From Actinomycetales bacterium (GTDB lineage: Bacteria > Actinomycetota > Actinomycetes > S36-B12), in assembly GCA_017849335.1 (NCBI GenBank), contig JAFIHP010000014.1:1-10688 (forward strand): DNA of 10,688 nucleotides, read 5' to 3'. Below the pieces are notes generated by a model. That model saw only the letters and a program-made list of their open reading frames with translations, had not been told where the DNA came from and searched no databases. The first letter of the stretch is position 1. Each line of letters begins with the position of its first letter. A program made the position numbers and the translations under genes. Shown one piece after another: positions 6,599 through 10,688 of the stretch.

Positions 6599-7432
6599 CT
6601 AACTGCGGCTGAAGATGGCCAGCAGGCGCAGGAACTCCAGGTAGAGCCAGATGAGGGTGACGAGGAGGCCGAAGGCCATGCGCCACGACTCGCGCTCCGG
6701 CGCGCCGTTGCGGATGCCCTGGCTGATCGCCTCGAAGTCCAGCAGGAGGAAGAAGGCCGCGATCAGGACGCCGACGACGCAGATCGCCAGGCCGATGCCG
6801 CCGACGCCGTAGAAGCCCCAGCCGCCGCCGACGCCGAACAGGGCGGCGATGAGGGACGCGACGCCGAGGAGGAGGTACGACACCATCGCGACGAGCATGA
6901 TGCTCTGGAACTTCTTGGTGACCTTGATGACGCCGGTCAGGTACAGCACCAGCATCACGCCGAAGGTGGTCATCGTCGCGACGACCGCCTGCAGGACGAT
7001 GCCGCCGTAGTTCTGGGACACCGCCAGCTGGTCGTACCAGTTGCTGATGCCGCCGAGCATGACCCCCTGGAGCACCGCGTAGAGCATGACGAGCGGAGGC
7101 GAGATCGCCTTCATGAACGAGTTGACCAGGCCGACGACCAGGCCGCCGATGAGGGCGACCCACATGAGCCACGGCATCGACTCGACGGTGTTCCAGCCGA
7201 CGAACGCGAACACGACCGTGATCGCGAAGACGATCGCCGTCTTGACGATGACGTCGTTCAGCGTGAGGCGCAGGCCACCGGCCGCGGTGACCTGCTGGAA
7301 GGCCGCGTTCGTGTCGATCGAGCCGGCGCCGCCGGCCGCCGCCTGGGCGTAGGCACCCTTGCCCTCGGCATAGGCGAAGCCGGACCCGTCGGTCTTCTCG
7401 TAGCGGGACAGGACAGGATTCGATGACTGCAT
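6599..7432 (-). CDS. Bax inhibitor-1 / YccA family membrane protein
   Basis: The product is 277 residues from the ATG at 7432. After a soluble N-terminal part of about 55 residues rich in Gly and Ala come seven predicted membrane helices (about 61-79, 88-104, 112-131, 146-166, 178-198, 212-231, 253-273). The C-terminal signature is present: LLDFEAI with D232, then WRMAFGLLVTLIWLYLEFLRLL. In the bacterial homologue YetJ, acidic residues near this end gate a pH-sensitive calcium leak, so a similar channel-like role in the cell membrane is possible but not shown. A longer reading frame begins at 7510, but that start would overlap the kinase gene upstream. The promoter TTGGCA-N17-TACCTT ends 7 bases before 7432 and supports the shorter, leaderless start. 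It converges with ald. Confidence 0.93.
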   Translation of the reverse strand: MQSSNPVLSRYEKTDGSGFAYAEGKGAYAQAAAGGAGSIDTNAAFQQVTAAGGLRLTLNDVIVKTAIVFAITVVFAFVGWNTVESMPWLMWVALIGGLVVGLVNSFMKAISPPLVMLYAVLQGVMLGGISNWYDQLAVSQNYGGIVLQAVVATMTTFGVMLVLYLTGVIKVTKKFQSIMLVAMVSYLLLGVASLIAALFGVGGGWGFYGVGGIGLAICVVGVLIAAFFLLLDFEAISQGIRNGAPERESWRMAFGLLVTLIWLYLEFLRLLAIFSRS

Positions 7433-7439
7433 GCTTTCC

Positions 7440-7468
7440 AAGGTAACCGAAGAGGGCGGAACTGCCAA
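7440..7468 (-). promoter_or_regulatory. Promoter of the Bax inhibitor-1 family gene
   Basis: On the minus strand TTGGCA (7463-7468), a spacer of exactly 17 bases, and TACCTT (7440-7445) lie 7 bases before the ATG. This is the best-formed promoter in the window, predicts a leaderless transcript, and sits in the gap after the kinase gene, so the two genes need not form an operon. Confidence 0.65.
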
Positions 7469-7487
7469 TCCGCCTCCCGCGAACGGG

Positions 7488-8114
7488 TCAGCCGAGCTCG
7501 ACGACCACATCCGCGCGACCCGCGGTACGGGCCACGAGGTCGGCGTTCCGGGCGTCGCTGCGGCGTACCCACTCGTCGGCGGCGGCCTCCGTCCGGCCGA
7601 ACTCCACGTGCCGTCGGATCAGCCGCCGTTCCCGCTCCGCGTCCGGCAGGTCGACATACCAGGCCTCGTCGAGCAGCCCGCTGACCCGGGCCCAGGGGCC
7701 GCTGTCGAGCAGGAGGTAGTTGCCCTCGGTCACGACCAGCGGCGTGCCGGCCGGGACCGGGACGGCCGAGCCGACCGACTCCTCGAGGTCGCGACGGAAC
7801 TCCGGGGCATAGACGACGTCCTCGTCCGCACGCCGCAGGCGCTCGAGCAGCGCCAGGTAGCCGAGCACGTCGAAGGTGTCCGGCGCGCCCTTGCGGTCGC
7901 GCCGGCCGAGCCGCGCCAGCTCGGTGTTGCTGAGGTGGAACCCGTCCATCCCCACGACGACAGCGAGGCCGGCGAGCTCGTCGGCCATCCGAGCCGCCAG
8001 GGTCGACTTCCCGGCGCCGGGCGCACCCGTGATGCCCAGGATCGCGCGCCGATTGCCTTCGGCGAGCCGACGGGCCCGATCGACAAGGGCATGGATCGAC
8101 GACTCACGGATCAC
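7488..8114 (-). CDS. Nucleoside/nucleotide kinase family P-loop protein (uridine kinase-like)
   Basis: The product is 208 residues from the GTG at 8114. A Walker A P-loop, GAPGAGKST, is at residues 30-38. The segment GMDGFHLSN (D57, H60) and RKGAPDTFD at 74-82 are typical of the uridine kinase / pantothenate kinase / phosphoribulokinase superfamily, which transfers ATP phosphate to a small hydroxylated substrate. VVTEGNYLLL is the usual second acidic strand, and RLIRRHVEFGRT matches the lid arginines. Length and motif order agree with the group annotated as nucleoside/nucleotide kinase family proteins; the actual substrate (nucleoside, sugar or vitamin) cannot be read from sequence. A TACGGT -10 box 6 bases before the GTG fixes the start as leaderless. 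It is followed on the same strand by the Bax-inhibitor gene, which has its own promoter. Confidence 0.88.
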   Translation of the reverse strand: MIRESSIHALVDRARRLAEGNRRAILGITGAPGAGKSTLAARMADELAGLAVVVGMDGFHLSNTELARLGRRDRKGAPDTFDVLGYLALLERLRRADEDVVYAPEFRRDLEESVGSAVPVPAGTPLVVTEGNYLLLDSGPWARVSGLLDEAWYVDLPDAERERRLIRRHVEFGRTEAAADEWVRRSDARNADLVARTAGRADVVVELG

Positions 8115-8120
8115 CTGCGG

Positions 8121-8126
8121 ACCGTA
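8121..8126 (-). promoter_or_regulatory. Putative -10 box of the kinase gene (leaderless)
   Basis: On the minus strand TACGGT lies 6 bases before the GTG start at 8114, fitting TANNNT with transcription starting on the start codon. There is no clear -35 and no ribosome site. Confidence 0.5.
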
Positions 8127-8171
8127 CCGACAGGTCCCTCAGCACATCGCCAGCAGCACAGCGGAAGCCAG

Positions 8172-8197
8172 ACGGCCGCCCGACAGCAGGCGGCTGT
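8172..8197 (-). terminator. GC-rich hairpin downstream of the methyltransferase gene
   Basis: Arms 8172-8180 and 8189-8197 pair over 9 bp (one G-T) with an 8-base loop. The core is GCCGCC with GGCGGC. It starts 13 bases beyond the stop codon of the methyltransferase remnant and before the kinase promoter, so it probably terminates that transcript. No T-run is seen. Confidence 0.5.
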
Positions 8198-8210
8198 TGG
8201 CGCGAGGAAC

Positions 8211-8960
8211 TCAGGACGACCCGTTCCGCCACAGCACCGCGACGTGGCGACTGTCGGTGCCGCAGCAGCCTCCGAGGACGGCAACCGCGGACAGGCCCGC
8301 GAGGACCTTTCGCGTCGACCCCACGAGGACGGGGACGTCGCCTGCGTCGAGTTCTTCCATCACGTCGAGCTCGGCGTGTGACAGCGTCGAGGCGTTCGGT
8401 CGGAAGAAGGTGAGCCGCTGCTGCCAGGACCCGCCGTCCAGCGCCGCGAGCACGTGCGTCGGGTGTGCGCAGTTGAGGCCGTAGAAGTCGGCGGGCGCCC
8501 CGTCGTCGACGGCCCGGATGGCGTCGGCCAGGGTGCGGATCTGGGTCACGTGGTACTCGGTCGCTGCGTCGGCGACGGTTCGGGCGGCGACGTACCCGTC
8601 GCCGCGTGGACCGATGCAGCCGGAGATCCGGCGTTCGGGGACGTCGGCGGCGGCGAGGGCCGCACGGATCAGTTCGACGGCGAGGCGGTTGACCCGGTCC
8701 AGGGCCTGGGCGTCGTAGCCGAGCTCGCGTCCCCAGTCCGCGTTCGCGCGCCACGTCGGCGTCTCCAGCAGGAGGCCCACGCCCTCCGTCCGCGCGATCG
8801 CCGCGTAGTCGGCGTAGTAGCGCCGGAGGACCGCCGTCCCCTAGGCGTCGTCGACGAGCGGGAACGCCGCGAAGCCGGGCAGGTCGATCCCGTGGTTGAA
8901 GAGCAGGTCCGTCTCAAGCCCGCCTTCGGTGACCCAACTGCCATCGAGGAGCGCCATCAT
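8211..8960 (-). pseudogene. Homocysteine S-methyltransferase family gene, broken by an in-frame TAG
   Basis: One frame of 250 codons runs from ATG at 8960 (GGAAAGGA ribosome site at 8966-8973, 5 bases upstream) to a TGA at 8211, interrupted only by TAG at codon 40 (8841-8843). Coding similarity continues in the same frame on both sides: EGGLETDLLF near the N-terminus, then RRYYADY and LETPTWRAN after the stop. The family transfers a methyl group (for example from S-methylmethionine) to homocysteine, giving methionine, using zinc. The zinc cysteines are present: C164 in LNCAHP and C232-C233 in GGCCGT. Relative to the usual size of about 300 residues it is short. The central stretch with the conserved SF-T/S-V-E-x-DG-type strand appears to be missing, with QIRT joined directly to LADAIRAVDD. 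Nonsense codon plus likely internal loss point to a decaying gene; a sequencing error could explain the stop but not the loss. A shortened protein from an internal GTG (8780) is possible but would lack the N-terminal barrel strand. Confidence 0.82.
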
Positions 8961-8973
8961 CGCCGTCCTTTCC

Positions 8974-9010
8974 AGACCGTTCGGTCTGTTTGTAGCAGAC
9001 CGAACGGTCC
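8974..9010. promoter_or_regulatory. Paired TetR-type operators in the divergent spacer
   Basis: Site 1, AGACCGTTCGGTCT (8974-8987), and site 2, AGACCGAACGGTCC (8997-9010), each have 6-bp half-sites AGACCG/CGGTCT around a 2-base centre (site 2 ends in C instead of T). Together they form a perfect 14-bp inverted repeat (8975-8988 with 8996-9009) around 7 bases. They lie between the tetR gene and the divergent methyltransferase gene, overlapping both promoters. The TetR protein encoded alongside is the obvious ligand, so autorepression and control of the neighbour are inferred. Confidence 0.88.
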
Positions 9011-9017
9011 AGCACAA
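8989..9017 (-). promoter_or_regulatory. Possible promoter of the methyltransferase gene
   Basis: On the minus strand TTGTGC (9012-9017), a 17-base spacer filled almost wholly by operator site 2, and TACAAA (8989-8994). The start of transcription would fall inside operator site 1, so both sites could block it. Confidence 0.4.
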
Positions 9018-9018
9018 T
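8990..9018 (+). promoter_or_regulatory. Possible tetR promoter with operator in the spacer
   Basis: TTGTAG (8990-8995), a 17-base spacer and CACAAT (9013-9018), 6 bases before the ATG at 9025. Operator site 2 (8997-9010) lies exactly between the two boxes, the standard position for autorepression. The -10 departs from TANNNT at its first base. Confidence 0.4.
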
Positions 9019-9024
9019 GGGGGA

Positions 9025-9627
9025 ATGCCGCGAGACGGCGGTGCCACCCGCGACCTCCTGCTCGACGTGGCGGAGCGGCTGGTCGAGCGCAACGGCTTCG
9101 CCGCCACCTCGGTCGAGATGATCCTCAGCGAGGCCGGAAGCTCCAAAGGCGCCTTCTTCCATCACTTCTCCTCCAAGCGGGCGCTTGCCCACGCCCTCGT
9201 GGAGAGGTACGTGGCCGCGGATCTCGGCACGCTCGCGGCCGGGCTGGAGGCGGCGTCCGGCGAGTCGGACCCGGTGGCGAAGCTCCTGGCATTCCTGGAC
9301 TACTTCGTCGGGCGGGCTTCGGCGCTGACGTCCGAGTCCGCGTGCCTGTACATCGCGGTGCTCGTCGAGCAGGACCTGCTCGACGACGTGACCTCCGCCC
9401 ACGTCGAGCGCGCGATCATCGGCTGGCGGGAGGCGGTGGCAGCGCTCATGCGCGAGGCCTTCGCCGCCATGCCCTGGGACCGGCCGCGCCCGGAGCCGGA
9501 GGACCTCGCCGACCAGCTCTTCGTCGTCATCGAGGGCGCGTTCCTCATGTGCCGGGCCGCCGGGTCCCCGGAGCCGATGCGCGCCCAGCTGCTCGTCTAC
9601 CGCCAGCTCGTCGCCGCGCTGCTGTAG
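9025..9627 (+). CDS. TetR/AcrR-family transcriptional repressor
   Basis: The product is 200 residues from the ATG at 9025. The frame is open back to 8896, but that start would run through the operators and into the divergent gene; the CACAAT box 6 bases upstream supports 9025 as a leaderless start. Residues 8-55 are the TetR DNA-binding domain: LLDVAERLVERNGFAATSV, then the helix-turn-helix ending in GAFFHHFSSK (42-51). The rest is the helical ligand-binding and dimerisation domain; no family-specific ligand residues are recognisable. Two palindromic operators lie directly upstream between it and the methyltransferase remnant, so it probably represses itself and that gene. The effector is unknown; a sulfur-containing or methylated metabolite is only a guess from the neighbour. 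Confidence 0.94.
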   Translation: MPRDGGATRDLLLDVAERLVERNGFAATSVEMILSEAGSSKGAFFHHFSSKRALAHALVERYVAADLGTLAAGLEAASGESDPVAKLLAFLDYFVGRASALTSESACLYIAVLVEQDLLDDVTSAHVERAIIGWREAVAALMREAFAAMPWDRPRPEPEDLADQLFVVIEGAFLMCRAAGSPEPMRAQLLVYRQLVAALL

Positions 9628-9667
9628 CACCGTCGCGGCGGACCGGCGCGGCCCTGCCGTCAGTCGC

Positions 9668-9673
9668 TACGCT
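9668..9673 (+). promoter_or_regulatory. Putative -10 box for the membrane protein gene (leaderless)
   Basis: TACGCT lies 7 bases before the ATG at 9681. The same hexamer precedes the small gene at 3807. No ribosome site is seen at this start, and no -35 is recognisable. Confidence 0.5.
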
Positions 9674-9680
9674 CCGCGGG

Positions 9681-10166
9681 ATGACCGACGCCGCCTCTCC
9701 CTGGTATCTGGACTCCGCGCTGCTCGTCGGGGTCGGCGCTGCCGTGCTCGCGCTCGGCGGCACCGTCTGGGCTGCGGGCGTGCGCAGCCGCGGCCGGCGC
9801 GCGAAGCTGCTGACCGATGTGGAGATCCTCGCCGGCCTGCCGCCGGACTTCGACGGCGAGACCCGGCAGCTGCTCCGCCAGTCCATCGAGGACGACGTCC
9901 GTGCGCTGGTCGACACGGACGGCTCGCGCGCCATCCTGCGCGTGCGGTGGCTCGTCCTCGGGCTCGTCGCGGTGAGCCTGCTCGCACTGGCCGTCTACGC
10001 GGACGCCGTGATCCCGTCCCGCATGGACGAGTGGACCGCCGCGGACCGAACGGCCGTCATCGTGCTCGGGATGACCTTCGCCGGGCTCGTAGCCATCGCG
10101 GCGGCGCAGCTCGCGCGCATCCAGCGACTGCGCCGTCGTCAGCCGAGCAGCGCCGTACCGTCCTGA
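9681..10166 (+). CDS. Small three-helix membrane protein of unknown function
   Basis: The product is 161 residues; the start is chosen by the TACGCT box 7 bases upstream. A longer open frame continues to the left but runs through the tetR gene in another frame and has no coding sense. I do not recognise the family. Three hydrophobic helices are visible at about residues 11-33, 89-110 and 123-146, with a charged cytoplasmic-type loop between the first and second (about 35-88: basic RGRRAK, then acidic DFDGE and EDDVRALVDTD) and a basic tail (RLRRRQ). No catalytic motif is evident. It ends 6 bases before the 3' end of the convergent tRNA gene. It may be a conserved actinobacterial hypothetical protein; its role is unknown. 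Confidence 0.75.
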   Translation: MTDAASPWYLDSALLVGVGAAVLALGGTVWAAGVRSRGRRAKLLTDVEILAGLPPDFDGETRQLLRQSIEDDVRALVDTDGSRAILRVRWLVLGLVAVSLLALAVYADAVIPSRMDEWTAADRTAVIVLGMTFAGLVAIAAAQLARIQRLRRRQPSSAVPS

Positions 10167-10172
10167 CGTGCG

Positions 10173-10246
10173 TGCCCCCGGTGGGAGTCGAACCCACACT
10201 GTCCCGGGTTTAAGCCAGGAGTCTCTGCCAGTTGGACTACAGGGGC
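10173..10246 (-). tRNA. tRNA with UAA anticodon (Leu codon UUA) but short variable arm
   Basis: A complete 74-base cloverleaf. The 7-bp acceptor stem pairs GCCCCTG with CGGGGGC (one G-U), with discriminator A73 and no encoded CCA. T8-A9 is followed by a D-arm with A14, A15, G18 and G19. The 5-bp anticodon stem has the 7-base loop CTTAAAC, placing anticodon TAA (10210-10212) after U33. The variable region has only 5 bases (ACAGT; A15 and U48 can form the Levitt pair). The T-stem is GTGGG/CCCAC with loop TTCGACT. All stems are sound, so it looks functional. UAA should read UUA, a leucine codon, yet bacterial leucine tRNAs have a long variable arm (class II). The body is class I, so the amino acid it carries is uncertain. 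It lies 14 bases downstream of the uracil-DNA glycosylase gene on the same strand. Confidence 0.9.
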
Positions 10247-10260
10247 GTCGAGCAGCCCCC

Positions 10261-10688
10261 TCAGGGTAGGCCCGCCAGCGCCGCCGCCCGGCCCAGGACG
10301 TCGTCCAGCATCGGCTCGGTCAGCCGGCCGGTGAACGTGTTCTGCTGGCTGGGGTGGTACGACGCCAGCAGCGCGACCTCCCGACCGCGGGGCGTCGTCG
10401 CCGTCGCCTCGGCGCCGTGCCCGAACGCGACCGTCGGTACCTGCCAGCCGGCCGCGCGCAGGGTCGTCCGCGTCGCCGTCCACGCGATGCCGCCGAGGGC
10501 GACCACGACGCGGACGGTCGGCTCGACGAGCCCGGCTTCGACCCGCAGCCAGTCGGCGCACTCGGCCTTCTCCTGCGTCGTCGGCTTGTTGTCCGGCGGC
10601 GCGCAGTGCACGGCAGCGGTGAGCCGGACGTGATCGAGCCGCTGGCCGTCGTCACGGTGGGTCGACGTGGGGACCGCGGCGAGTCCCA
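10261..10688 (-). CDS. udgB: Family 5 (UdgB-type) uracil-DNA glycosylase, C-terminal part (cut by window edge)
   Basis: The frame is open from the window edge to a TGA at 10261, giving 141 residues of the C-terminal part. It carries AAVHCAPPDNKPTTQEKAEC, with two of the four cysteines expected to hold the 4Fe-4S cluster, then VVVALGGIAW, FGHGAEA, and the signature YHPSQQNTFTGRLTEPML, which is diagnostic of family 5 uracil-DNA glycosylases. These enzymes remove uracil, and also hypoxanthine or xanthine, from DNA to start base excision repair, a useful function in GC-rich genomes prone to cytosine deamination. The N-terminal active-site motif and the other cysteines lie outside the window. The tRNA gene follows 14 bases downstream on the same strand. 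Confidence 0.94.
   Translation of the reverse strand, partial: GLAAVPTSTHRDDGQRLDHVRLTAAVHCAPPDNKPTTQEKAECADWLRVEAGLVEPTVRVVVALGGIAWTATRTTLRAAGWQVPTVAFGHGAEATATTPRGREVALLASYHPSQQNTFTGRLTEPMLDDVLGRAAALAGLP
10263..10268 (-). promoter_or_regulatory. Possible -10 box of the tRNA gene
   Basis: On the minus strand TACCCT overlaps the end of the glycosylase gene and would start transcription about 10 bases before the 5' end of the tRNA. No matching -35 is visible, so co-transcription with the glycosylase gene is equally possible. Confidence 0.3.

Noticed and set aside
7433..7510. N-terminal extension of the Bax-inhibitor protein to 7510
   Set aside because: It would overlap the end of the kinase gene and run through the TTGGCA-N17-TACCTT promoter.
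8896..9024. N-terminal extension of the TetR protein to 8896
   Set aside because: It would translate through both operators and the start of the divergent gene; 9025 gives the normal family length.
8454..9680. Long plus-strand open frame running leftward from the membrane protein gene
   Set aside because: It is antisense to the methyltransferase gene and lies in a different frame from tetR; the translation is Arg/Gly/Pro-rich with no family features, a typical shadow frame in GC-rich DNA. Only the part from 9681 has a promoter and membrane helices.
10173..10246. tRNA as an amber or ochre suppressor that rescues the TAG in the methyltransferase gene
   Set aside because: With U33 fixed, the anticodon is UAA and reads UUA. 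It cannot read UAG or UAA, so it does not explain the internal stop.
1..10688. Mobile element, CRISPR array, toxin-antitoxin or defence system
   Set aside because: I saw no transposase, integrase, spaced direct repeats, target-site duplications or defence-type domains. The tRNA has no integrase gene or duplicated 3' end within view.

Overview
The window is very GC-rich and compact. It looks like ordinary chromosomal DNA of an actinomycete (Actinomycetota). Supporting signs are the strong C/G preference at third codon positions, repeated TANNNT boxes lying 6-7 bases before start codons (leaderless genes), an Lrp/AsnC regulator divergent from alanine dehydrogenase, a metal-dependent DinB/maleylpyruvate-isomerase protein, a family 5 uracil-DNA glycosylase and a tRNA gene without encoded CCA. 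I cannot name the genus. There is no insertion sequence, phage gene, CRISPR array or plasmid function in view.

Layout. At 1-214 (minus) is the N-terminal part of a Nudix hydrolase. The spacer at 215-402 holds two inverted repeats. Then come two tandem genes for secreted paralogues (403-2046 and 2127-3788), each with a signal peptide, a seven-bladed Vgb-like propeller, one Ig-like domain and a shared uncharacterised C-terminal domain. A small unknown leaderless gene (3807-4115) and a DinB/maleylpyruvate-isomerase-like enzyme (4163-4780) follow. Next is the AldR-type regulator (4812-5324, minus) divergent from ald (5420-6535), whose strong terminator hairpin separates it from the convergent Bax inhibitor-1 gene (6599-7432, minus). 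A nucleoside-kinase-like P-loop protein lies at 7488-8114 (minus). A homocysteine S-methyltransferase gene at 8211-8960 (minus) is broken by an in-frame TAG and appears to lack a central segment. It faces a TetR gene (9025-9627) across a 64-bp spacer carrying two near-identical operators. A three-helix membrane protein (9681-10166), a tRNA gene (10173-10246, minus) and the C-terminal part of a family 5 uracil-DNA glycosylase (10261-10688, minus) close the window.

How they work together. Two regulator-target pairs can be read from layout: the Lrp/AsnC protein with ald (alanine/NADH balance), and TetR with the methyltransferase remnant. The two propeller proteins probably act together outside the cell. 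Other neighbours seem functionally unrelated and mostly have their own promoters.

The points most worth a second look are the tRNA (UAA anticodon, which should read Leu UUA, on a short-variable-arm body unlike normal leucine tRNAs), the decaying methyltransferase that still sits under an intact TetR operator pair, and the propeller proteins, which lack the histidine expected of streptogramin lyases. I did not find a clear new multi-gene defence or mobile system.
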